This document shows positions 1 through 5,047 of a stretch of 5,322 bases of DNA, piece after piece. How positions within the stretch are numbered: the stretch's first letter is position 1; the number at the start of each line of letters is the position of its first letter. Below the pieces are notes generated by a model. That model worked only from the letters and a program-made list of their open reading frames with translations, had not been told where the DNA came from and made no database searches. Source of the DNA: an uncultured Mycoplasmatota bacterium (lineage in GTDB: Bacteria > Bacillota_I > Bacilli_A > RF39 > UBA660); NCBI GenBank assembly GCA_900553045.1, contig USBW01000060.1, positions 1 to 5,322 on the forward strand, read 5' to 3'. The translations under genes and the position numbers were made by a program.

Positions 1-459
1 AAAACTTCTGCTAAAGCTAACGTTTACGCCGAAGTTTGGTACCGCGTCCGAATAAATTCACCATTTGAAGCTATAATAAATAGCGAAACTGGCAATAATA
101 AGAAAGAATTAGTAATAAAAATATTTGATAAATCTTTTACTATTTTCAGTTATAAAAGTAAAAATTCTAAAGAGAAAACTTTCTTTTCCAACGCCTTTTT
201 TACACTAGAGTTAAAAAGCACGCCAATAACGGTTGAGACTAAAGAGACTTATAGCAAAGAAGCACTCCAAAAAAAGCTAGAAGATCTGGCCCTTGAGAAG
301 ATAAAAGAACAACTTGGAACAAATGAACGCATCTTGCAACAAAAAACTTTGAAAGTTTCGCAAAATAATGCTACAATGAATATAGAAGTTTTCTTTAAAG
401 TTTATGAGAATATTGCAAAGGCAAAAAAATCTAATGAAACTATAGAAAAGGAAGAATAA
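1..459 (+). CDS. yqfD: YqfD-family sporulation protein, C-terminal part (5' end outside window)
   Basis: Frame 1 is open from the first base to TAA at 457-459 and gives 152 residues; the start lies upstream of the window. Two stretches match what I remember of the YqfD C-terminus: VYAEVWY at visible residues 8-14 (the family has a 'G.VyaetWY'-like stretch) and FFKVYENIA at residues 131-139, close to the stop, as in Bacillus YqfD ('YFQVVENIA'). Between them is a charged helical segment rich in Lys and Glu. YqfD is a membrane-anchored protein of endospore formers linked to sporulation; its molecular function is not well defined, and the visible part would be the domain outside the membrane segment. 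Its position upstream of the ybeY-dgkA-era cluster is typical and supports the call. The gene that normally follows, phoH, is missing here; a VanZ-like gene starts one base after the stop. Whether this organism sporulates cannot be judged from the window. Confidence 0.82.
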   Translation, partial: KTSAKANVYAEVWYRVRINSPFEAIINSETGNNKKELVIKIFDKSFTIFSYKSKNSKEKTFFSNAFFTLELKSTPITVETKETYSKEALQKKLEDLALEKIKEQLGTNERILQQKTLKVSQNNATMNIEVFFKVYENIAKAKKSNETIEKEE

Positions 460-460
460 A

Positions 461-1048
461 ATGAATGAAAGAGCTTTAAGTTTGATTAATGATACTTGGC
501 CAATAGTAGTCATTTCCAGTATTGTTGCTATCAGTTTACGACTTACTTATTTAAAACTTGCCAAGCGAAAGATCAATTATGCTGATGAGTTTTTAAAACT
601 GGTTTTCATCATTTACATCTTATGCCTTTTCCAGATAGTCACTTATCAGGATGTCAGCATTGGTGGCATGAATCTAATTCCCTTTAAAGAAATTTTTCGC
701 TATAATTTTGGTAGCGATCTCTTCTTTGAAAATGTAATTGGCAATATGGCCTTATTTATTCCCTACGGAATTTTTATTGCCAAAGTCTTTAAAGATTGTA
801 AAGTGATCTATCCACTTTTCCTTTCTTTTATTGCTTCTTTAGCTATTGAACTTACTCAGCTTTCAATAGGCCGTGTCTTTGACGTCGACGATGTTATTTT
901 AAATGTTATAGGAGCAGTAGTAGGTTATTATCTTTATAAACTTTTTACCAAGATCAAGAAAGAGGACTTCTTAAAAAAATATGATATTTTACTAGATATT
1001 TTATTTATTTTGTTAGTAGGAGGTCTAATATGGCTATTAATCGCATAA
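461..1048 (+). CDS. VanZ-family integral membrane protein
   Basis: This 195-residue protein is strongly hydrophobic, with about five membrane segments (roughly residues 14-31, 44-61, 90-108, 115-133 and 176-195, with another weaker one near 142-161). It carries the VanZ-family signatures: NLIPF at 71-75, the NVIGNMALFIPYG block at 91-103, E130 in an ELTQ context, and GRVFDVDDVILNVIG at 137-151. The prototype VanZ confers low-level teicoplanin resistance, but most chromosomal members have no defined role, so no resistance function should be inferred. The start at 461 has a purine-rich AAGGAAG (448-454) six bases upstream and lies one base after the yqfD stop, so the genes are probably co-transcribed. 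The gene sits where phoH and yqfF/pgpH lie in the usual Bacillus-type cluster. Its last 19 bases overlap the start of ybeY, and it contains ybeY's ribosome binding site. The family call is firm; the cellular role is unknown. Confidence 0.87.
   Translation: MNERALSLINDTWPIVVISSIVAISLRLTYLKLAKRKINYADEFLKLVFIIYILCLFQIVTYQDVSIGGMNLIPFKEIFRYNFGSDLFFENVIGNMALFIPYGIFIAKVFKDCKVIYPLFLSFIASLAIELTQLSIGRVFDVDDVILNVIGAVVGYYLYKLFTKIKKEDFLKKYDILLDILFILLVGGLIWLLIA
1018..1024 (+). promoter_or_regulatory. Ribosome binding site of ybeY, inside the VanZ-like gene
   Basis: AGGAGGT is a near-complete Shine-Dalgarno sequence placed five to six bases before ATG 1030. It lies in the last codons of the VanZ-like gene and fixes the ybeY start despite the overlap of the two reading frames. 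Confidence 0.85.
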
Positions 1049-1506
1049 AAAGATGTTACATTTATAACGAGACAGAGCATCCATTAAAAGATGAAATTAA
1101 ATATCTTAACAAGATTATAAAATATGCTTATCAGATCGAGAATCTTTCGCGGACAACTTTTAATATAATTATTGTTTCTAATGCTAAAATAAGAGAAATT
1201 AATAAAACTTATCGCAAGATCGATAAAGAAACAGATGTGATAAGTTTCGCCTTAGAAGATGATAAAAGCGAGACCAGTTACAGTGACTATAGAATTTTAG
1301 GTGATGTTTATATATCGATCGATAAAGCCTTAGAACAAGCTCAAAGCTATGGTCACAGCTTAACTCGCGAGTTATGTTTTCTAGCAGTGCACGGCCTTTT
1401 ACATTTACTAGGGTATGATCATATGCAAAAAGAAGATGAAGAAATAATGTTTGCAAAACAGGAGTTGATTTTAGATGGACAAAGATTTCCAAAAGTACAA
1501 AGATAA
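1030..1506 (+). CDS. ybeY: Endoribonuclease YbeY (16S rRNA maturation, ribosome quality control)
   Basis: The 158-residue product is of normal YbeY length. YbeY is a zinc-dependent single-strand RNA endonuclease acting in the cytoplasm in 16S rRNA 3'-end maturation and ribosome quality control. The metal site is clear: HGLLHLLGYDH at residues 121-131 supplies H121, H125 and H131, the three zinc ligands of the family. Upstream are the conserved stretches 'INKTYRKIDKETDVISFAL' (57-75, with the T-D-V-L/I-S-F signature) and 'LGDVYIS' (90-96). The start is set by a strong AGGAGGT within the preceding gene. The frame overlaps dgkA by 32 bases, so the last ten residues (DGQRFPKVQR) are encoded twice in different frames. 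Together with era further down, it forms a ribosome-assembly pair that is linked in many Gram-positive genomes. Confidence 0.96.
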   Translation: MAINRIKRCYIYNETEHPLKDEIKYLNKIIKYAYQIENLSRTTFNIIIVSNAKIREINKTYRKIDKETDVISFALEDDKSETSYSDYRILGDVYISIDKALEQAQSYGHSLTRELCFLAVHGLLHLLGYDHMQKEDEEIMFAKQELILDGQRFPKVQR

Positions 1507-1879
1507 TAAAAAGAGTTTTAAAAGATATCTTGCAAGTTTTAAATATGCTTTCAATGGGGTTCGTTATGCTTTTTATCATGAAAAAAATTTAATTATTATG
1601 TTTATAATAGCAATTTTGGTTTTTGTTTTAGGAATAGTTCTTAATATTAGTTATGTCGAAAGATTGATAATTGTATTAATAATTGGCCTTTTAATGGCTC
1701 TTGAGCTAATTAATACAGCAATTGAGAATGTTACTAATCTTGCTAGTATGAAACAGGATGAAAACGCCAAGCTAGCTAAAGATTGCGCCAGTGGTGCTGT
1801 AGCGATAATCGTAATTTTTGCAATTATTGTAGGACTTATGATTTTTATTCCTAGGATTATGGAGTTATTACAAAAATGA
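1475..1879 (+). CDS. dgkA: DgkA-type lipid kinase (probable undecaprenol kinase)
   Basis: The 134-residue membrane protein has a polar, basic amino end (1-35) and three hydrophobic helices (about 39-57, 62-83 and 106-126), the layout of prokaryotic DgkA. In Gram-positive bacteria this family mainly phosphorylates undecaprenol, feeding the lipid carrier pool for cell-wall synthesis. Residues matching the E. coli DgkA active site are E36 (E. coli E28), E77, N80 and E84 (E69, N72, E76) in ELINTAIEN, and D103 (D95) in AKDCASGA. The position corresponding to E. coli D80 is N88, a change from the usual VVDL-like stretch. An AGGAG at 1460-1464 lies ten bases before the start, inside ybeY. The stop is TGA within an ATGA overlap with era, suggesting translational coupling. 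The cdd gene that often follows is absent. The family is certain; the lipid substrate is inferred from the taxon. Confidence 0.92.
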   Translation: MDKDFQKYKDNKKSFKRYLASFKYAFNGVRYAFYHEKNLIIMFIIAILVFVLGIVLNISYVERLIIVLIIGLLMALELINTAIENVTNLASMKQDENAKLAKDCASGAVAIIVIFAIIVGLMIFIPRIMELLQK

Positions 1880-2760
1880 AAAGCGGCTTTGTAAGTATTG
1901 TCGGAAGACCTAATGTTGGTAAATCGACTCTTTTAAATAAGCTCATGAACCAAAAAATTGCTATTACTTCCGATAAAGTGGGGACTACCAGAAACAATAT
2001 TTATGGAGTTTACCATGAAAAAGACTATCAGATCATTTTTGTTGATACTCCAGGCATTCAAAAAGAGCGAAATAAATTAGGTTTCCTTTTAAATAAGAAA
2101 GCTTATGAGTCTTTCTTTAATGATTTAGTGCTTTTCATAATTGATGCCAGTACTTCTTTTGGTCCTAATGATCAAAAAATTTTGGATAAATTAAAAAAAG
2201 ATGAAAAAGAAGTTATCTTAGTTTTAAATAAAGTGGATAAATTAAAAAAAGAACAAATAATTAAAGAGATCGAAATGGTAAAAGACCTTTATAACTTTGT
2301 AGCTATTGTCCCAATTTCTTCTTTAAAAGGGGACAATGTTAAGGAACTTTTGAAAGTCATCAAAGAAAATTTAAAAGACGAAGTAAAATACTTTGATGAT
2401 GAGACAATAACCAATGTCAGCGAGCGTTTTATGGTAAGTGAGATAATAAGAGAGAAGATCCTTAATAAAACTTATGACGAAATTCCTCATTCAGTAACTG
2501 TTATGTTAGAAAAGTTGGAATTTAAAAAAGAAGTGGTTGTAATAAATGCTTTAATTATTATAGATAAAGCTAATATAAAAAAGATTATTATTGGTAAAAA
2601 TGGCAGTATGTTAAAAGCCATTGGTCAAGCAGCACGCGAAGAATTAGAACTTTATTTCAATAAAAAAGTCTATTTGGAATTATTTGTAAAAACTATTGAA
2701 AATTGGAAAAATAAAGAAGAAATTTTTGAATATTTAAAAATAAATGAAAAAGATTTATAA
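1876..2760 (+). CDS. era: GTPase Era, ribosome assembly factor
   Basis: The 294-residue protein is full length for Era. It binds GTP and the 3' end of 16S rRNA and helps assemble the 30S subunit. GTPase motifs occur in order: G1 GRPNVGKST (10-18), G2 T38 in VGTTRNN, G3 DTPG (57-60), G4 NKVD (118-121) and G5 SSLKG (148-152). The C-terminal KH domain follows, with SEIIREKIL (188-196), EIPHSV (202-207) and the RNA-binding GxxG loop GKNG (240-243), then SMLKAIGQAARE and KKVYLEL. After residue 276, the tail from NWKNK to the stop has the same length as the end of B. subtilis Era as I recall it, so no truncation is evident. The start shares an ATGA with the dgkA stop; a GGAG at 1861-1864 lies eleven bases upstream, rather far, so coupling to dgkA translation is likely. 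Confidence 0.97.
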   Translation: MKSGFVSIVGRPNVGKSTLLNKLMNQKIAITSDKVGTTRNNIYGVYHEKDYQIIFVDTPGIQKERNKLGFLLNKKAYESFFNDLVLFIIDASTSFGPNDQKILDKLKKDEKEVILVLNKVDKLKKEQIIKEIEMVKDLYNFVAIVPISSLKGDNVKELLKVIKENLKDEVKYFDDETITNVSERFMVSEIIREKILNKTYDEIPHSVTVMLEKLEFKKEVVVINALIIIDKANIKKIIIGKNGSMLKAIGQAAREELELYFNKKVYLELFVKTIENWKNKEEIFEYLKINEKDL

Positions 2761-2809
2761 AAAAGTTTTGAAAGAGTTGGGACTAACTGAATTAGATGAG
2801 TAAAAAATG

Positions 2810-2827
2810 CCCATTATAATTAATGGG
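2810..2827 (+). promoter_or_regulatory. Perfect 7-bp hairpin overlapping the yqzL ribosome binding site
   Basis: CCCATTA (2810-2816) pairs exactly with TAATGGG (2821-2827) around a TAAT loop. The GGG of the right arm is the start of GGGTGAT (2825-2831), which fits the GGAGGTGAT-type Shine-Dalgarno sequence and lies four bases before the yqzL ATG at 2836. In the folded form part of this site would be paired, so the hairpin could damp translation of yqzL. There is no U-tract after it, so it is not an intrinsic terminator. The structure is seen in the sequence; the regulatory role is inference. Confidence 0.4.
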
Positions 2828-2835
2828 TGATAATA

Positions 2836-2958
2836 ATGGAAGATTTTTTATGGGAATTATTTAAAATGACAGGCGATGTACGTTATTATGTCTTATTAAA
2901 AAACATAGAAAACGGTGGAGAAGATGAAAATAAAGAAGATCAAAGGAATAGTATTTAA
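2836..2958 (+). CDS. yqzL: YqzL-like small protein between era and recO
   Basis: ATG 2836 opens a 40-codon frame ending at TAA 2956-2958. The product begins MEDFLWELFKMTGDVRYYVL. Bacillus YqzL, a protein of under 50 residues encoded between era and recO, has the same pattern as I remember it: an acidic start, F..W..F..TG....Y.L..E. Here W6, F9, T12, G13, Y17/Y18 and L20/L21 follow that spacing. The function of YqzL is unknown. Residues 26-40 are polar and lie mostly in the region shared with recO, so only the first 25 or so are likely to be constrained for YqzL itself. The ribosome binding site is GGGTGAT at 2825-2831, partly within a hairpin. The position between era and recO and the sequence pattern together make this a real gene, although it is below the length cut-off of many gene finders. 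Confidence 0.75.
   Translation: MEDFLWELFKMTGDVRYYVLLKNIENGGEDENKEDQRNSI
2914..2920 (+). promoter_or_regulatory. Ribosome binding site favouring the recO start at ATG 2924
   Basis: GGTGGAG lies three bases before ATG 2924 (five if only GGTGG pairs). The alternative GTG at 2915 lies within this site and has only an A-rich stretch with no Shine-Dalgarno sequence upstream, so 2924 is the better start. Confidence 0.55.
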
Positions 2959-3649
2959 AGAGACAAATTTTGGAGAGTCAAGCAAGATTTTACATATTCT
3001 TTCTTTAGAATACGGGATAATTGGCGTCATTTCTAAAGGATGCAAGAATATGAAAAGTAAACTGCGCAGTACTAGCTCGAAATTTACTTATGGCTTTTTC
3101 CATATAAAATATAAGGAAGAAGGACTTTCTACCTTGATCTGCGTCGATGTTTTAAATTCTTTTACTAATATTCGTAAAGATTTAAAAAAAATTGGTTATG
3201 CTACTTATGCTTTAGATTTAGCTTATCAAGTTTTTAAGGAGTCTTCAAGTAAAGAGGTTTTTCCGCTTTTAGAAAGTGCTCTTCTTAAAATGGAAGAAAA
3301 TCTTGATGCTGCTATCTTAACTAATATTTTAGAGCTTAAGTTTCTATTCTTTTTAGGAGTTATGCCTAAATTAGATGCTTGTAGCAATTGCGGTAGCAAA
3401 GAAGTTATTACTATTAGCTGTGATGCTGGAGGCTGTCTTTGCAAGAACTGCTATCACAATGAGTATTTGACAGATTTAAAAACCATTAATCTTTTGAGGA
3501 TGTTTAACTGTGTACAAATTTCCAAAATAAAAGAATTAAATATTCAGGATCGCAACAAGTTAGAAATAAATTACTTCTTAGAAAATTATTACGATAAATA
3601 TACAGGTCTTTATCTAAAATCGAAAAACTTTTTGGAACAGATCAAATAA
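2924..3649 (+). CDS. recO: DNA repair protein RecO
   Basis: From ATG 2924 the product is 241 residues, normal for RecO; using GTG 2915 would add three (MEK). The N-terminal OB-fold begins KIKGIVFKETNFGESSKIL (residues 5-23), matching the family 'GIVL...YGE.sKil' start, followed by YGIIGVISKGCK (30-41). The C-terminal half is helical with a zinc-binding site: CSNC (153-156) and, after the GG at 169-170, CKNC (173-176). RecO binds single-stranded DNA and SSB, anneals strands, and with RecR loads RecA at gaps. The first 35 bases overlap yqzL in another frame. No convincing terminator follows; the next gene, rpmF, has its own promoter. In many Bacillota glycyl-tRNA synthetase genes come next, but here L32 does. 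Confidence 0.95.
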   Translation: MKIKKIKGIVFKETNFGESSKILHILSLEYGIIGVISKGCKNMKSKLRSTSSKFTYGFFHIKYKEEGLSTLICVDVLNSFTNIRKDLKKIGYATYALDLAYQVFKESSSKEVFPLLESALLKMEENLDAAILTNILELKFLFFLGVMPKLDACSNCGSKEVITISCDAGGCLCKNCYHNEYLTDLKTINLLRMFNCVQISKIKELNIQDRNKLEINYFLENYYDKYTGLYLKSKNFLEQIK

Positions 3650-3674
3650 AAGTGAATAAAAAGTACTATTTTTG

Positions 3675-3703
3675 TTGTATTTTAAAAAAAGTTATTGTAT
3701 AAT
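3675..3703 (+). promoter_or_regulatory. Probable sigma-A promoter of rpmF
   Basis: A perfect -10 box TATAAT is at 3698-3703, with a partial -35 box TTGTAT at 3675-3680 and a 17-base spacer. The transcript would start near 3710, giving a leader of about 40 bases before rpmF. The -35 box matches only half the consensus. Confidence 0.6.
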
Positions 3704-3750
3704 TTATAAAGCAAAGACATTATGTCAAATGAAAGAAAAGGAGTGATATT

Positions 3751-3933
3751 ATGGCAGTTCCAGCAAGAAAAGTATCAAAGACAAGTCAAAGAACTCGTAG
3801 GGCTCATACAGCTTTAACTGCGGCTACTATGACTAAATGCCCAAACTGTGGCGCTATGATAAAACCTCATCATGTATGTAAAGAGTGTGGGGAATACAAG
3901 GGTAAAAAAGTTGTAGTTAAAGAAGAAAAATAA
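3751..3933 (+). CDS. rpmF: 50S ribosomal protein L32
   Basis: This 60-residue basic protein is the expected size for L32 (bL32). It begins MAVPARKVSKTSQRTRRAH, the typical L32 start, and continues TKCPNC (28-33) and VCKECGEYKGKKV (42-54). The pairs C30/C33 and C43/C46 form the zinc ribbon of the 'C+' form of the protein, so this copy needs zinc; many Bacteria also carry a zinc-free paralogue, which is not in this window. The ribosome binding site AAAGGAG (3737-3743) lies seven bases before the start. The gene follows its own promoter and is probably transcribed with the zinc-ribbon membrane gene, 19 bases downstream. The DUF177 (YceD/YlbN) gene that commonly precedes rpmF is absent. Confidence 0.97.
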   Translation: MAVPARKVSKTSQRTRRAHTALTAATMTKCPNCGAMIKPHHVCKECGEYKGKKVVVKEEK

Positions 3934-3952
3934 TATTTAAGGAGGTCTCATT

Positions 3953-4249
3953 ATGTACTGTACCGAATGTGGTGCTAAATTAGAGGAAAACAGTGATGTT
4001 TGCCTAAATTGTGGGAAAGTTATTAAAAATACTCAACCAGAGGTGACAGAAAGTGGTTCTACTTTTGCTTGGGGGATTTTAGGTTTTTTCATTCCGTTAG
4101 TAGGTTTAATTTTGTTCTTTGTCTGGAACAATACTAAACCAAAAGCCGCTAAAAGTGCTGGAATAGGAGCTTTAATATCAACAGCAATTGTAACTGTGAT
4201 GCTTATCTTTGGTTTAGTGGTATTTTCTGTCTTAATGAGCAACTTGTAA
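3953..4249 (+). CDS. Small zinc-ribbon membrane protein of unknown function
   Basis: The 98-residue product has an N-terminal zinc ribbon (C3, C6, C17, C20, in the pattern CTECG...CLNCG), a polar linker (about 22-37) and two hydrophobic helices (about 38-58 and 70-94) separated by a basic loop (KPKAAKSAG). The positive-inside rule puts this loop in the cytoplasm, although the ribbon at the amino end would then lie outside unless the first helix is not fully spanning. Proteins with a zinc ribbon followed by short membrane helices are common in Bacillota and their role is not established. A strong AAGGAGGT (3939-3946) precedes the start. It lies 19 bases after rpmF and ends just before an intrinsic terminator, so it closes that unit. 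The stop TAA forms part of the terminator stem. Confidence 0.8.
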   Translation: MYCTECGAKLEENSDVCLNCGKVIKNTQPEVTESGSTFAWGILGFFIPLVGLILFFVWNNTKPKAAKSAGIGALISTAIVTVMLIFGLVVFSVLMSNL

Positions 4250-4273
4250 GAAGCTTTAGGGCTTCTTTTTTTT
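4248..4273 (+). terminator. Intrinsic terminator closing the rpmF unit
   Basis: AAGAAGC (4248-4254) pairs perfectly with GCTTCTT (4261-4267) around the six-base loop TTTAGG, and the T-run extends through 4273 (eight T from 4266). The stem begins within the stop codon of the zinc-ribbon gene, so there is no spare sequence between them. Confidence 0.9.
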
Positions 4274-4292
4274 GGCCTGTTAAACAAGAACA

Positions 4293-4321
4293 TTGACAAA
4301 AACTTAAAAAAGTGCTATAAT
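4293..4321 (+). promoter_or_regulatory. Full-consensus sigma-A promoter with extended -10
   Basis: TTGACA (4293-4298) and TATAAT (4316-4321) are exact consensus boxes with the ideal 17-base spacer, and TGC directly before the -10 box gives the TGn extension. Transcription should start near 4327-4328, leaving an untranslated leader of about 19 bases that holds only the ribosome binding site GAGGTGA (4333-4339). No operator-like inverted repeat was seen around it. Confidence 0.92.
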
Positions 4322-4345
4322 AGGGCAAGTTCGAGGTGAGATAAG

Positions 4346-5047
4346 ATGCGTGAATTAAATGAAAGAGAATCTTTAATCAATGAAAAGATTAAAAAATATA
4401 GACAGAATAACCAGAATAAAACTGATTATTATTACTATGATGGAGCAAAAAGAAAACATCTATTAGGCTCTTTAACTAATGATAATGATTTTAACGATCA
4501 TACTAATTTATATGAAAAAGAAGAGATTGTTAATTTACTTGTAGAAACTAATGATCTTGAAACTTTTGAAAATGGTCTAGAATTTTTTAAATTGCTTAAT
4601 TCTAGTCAAAAAAGATCGAAAGATGAACTTAGTGCCCTTGGCTTTGAAAGTAAGCTTTCGACTATTCCAAGTTACAATTTAACTTTGTCCAACATTGCTC
4701 TTGGTAGATTTACAGAAGAAAATATTTTAGAAAAAATCACTAAAATAAAAATTACGAAAAAAGAAAGCAAAGAAACAAATTTTACTAAAACTAGTTACTA
4801 CTTAGAAGATGGCATCATGAAATTCTTCCTAGGCGAAAAAACTTGTGAATACTGTGCTCAAGATAATAATCTCTATAGAATTAATAATGTTGATTTAACT
4901 CTTGCTTTTGGAGCTATTGTTTTAGCAGTCGTTCAAATTAGCAATGATCCTGAAACAGTTAAAAATGGTTATGAGTGCTTAGAGATATCCTCAATTTTCC
5001 CATTAGAAAACAAAGAATTAAATGCTAAAAGACCAAATAGACGATAA
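4346..5047 (+). CDS. Protein of unknown function, first gene of a strongly promoted unit
   Basis: I do not recognise this 233-residue protein. It is soluble in character: no signal peptide, and only one moderately hydrophobic stretch (about 184-198, LTLAFGAIVLAVVQI), too short and isolated to call a membrane helix. Residues 1-25 are charged and helical, followed by a tyrosine run at 28-31 (YYYY). There is a C-x-x-C pair, C167/C170 (TCEYCAQ), with a lone third Cys at 211, so metal binding is possible but not shown. The last residues are basic (NAKRPNRR). The start is well supported: consensus promoter 4293-4321 and ribosome binding site GAGGTGA six bases before ATG 4346. The next gene begins inside its last 26 bases, so the two are probably translated together. 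Base composition is like the neighbours. The frame is confidently coding; the function is open. Confidence 0.85.
   Translation: MRELNERESLINEKIKKYRQNNQNKTDYYYYDGAKRKHLLGSLTNDNDFNDHTNLYEKEEIVNLLVETNDLETFENGLEFFKLLNSSQKRSKDELSALGFESKLSTIPSYNLTLSNIALGRFTEENILEKITKIKITKKESKETNFTKTSYYLEDGIMKFFLGEKTCEYCAQDNNLYRINNVDLTLAFGAIVLAVVQISNDPETVKNGYECLEISSIFPLENKELNAKRPNRR

Noticed and set aside
277..513. Minus-strand open frame opposite yqfD and the VanZ-like gene
   Set aside because: It spans the junction of two supported + strand genes, and its Phe/Leu-rich product is what the complement of AT-rich coding sequence gives.
1212..1327. Repeated GATCGATAAA within ybeY
   Set aside because: Only two copies, both in frame as I-D-K codons of YbeY; best explained by chance in coding sequence.
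1199..1579. Minus-strand open frame opposite ybeY and dgkA
   Set aside because: Both strands cannot plausibly be constrained here; ybeY and dgkA have clear family motifs and the antisense product has none.
1877..1894. TGA as a tryptophan codon (alternative code) extending DgkA by WKAAL
   Set aside because: TGG encodes Trp in several genes here, no in-frame TGA occurs inside any conserved domain, and the TGA forms a normal ATGA junction with era.
2744..2803. A 19-codon frame (MKKIYKKVLKELGLTELDE) starting inside the end of era
   Set aside because: It has no ribosome binding site, is short enough to occur by chance, and Era already has a normal-length C-terminus, so it is not a frameshifted Era tail. 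Conservation in relatives would change this view.
2815..2820. TATAAT as a possible -10 box for yqzL-recO
   Set aside because: No acceptable -35 box lies 16-18 bases upstream (TTAGAT at best), and the six bases are explained by the AT-rich hairpin arm and loop.
3226..3444. Minus-strand open frame opposite recO
   Set aside because: It is contained within recO, which has full family support, and shows no recognisable feature of its own.
3656..3675. A-run / AGTACT / T-run after recO as a terminator
   Set aside because: The only possible pairs outside the AGTACT loop are about four A-T pairs with a bulge, far too weak for an intrinsic terminator.
4033..4299. Minus-strand open frame opposite the zinc-ribbon gene and terminator
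   Set aside because: It would have to read through the terminator and the promoter region, and its product is a reverse-complement shadow.
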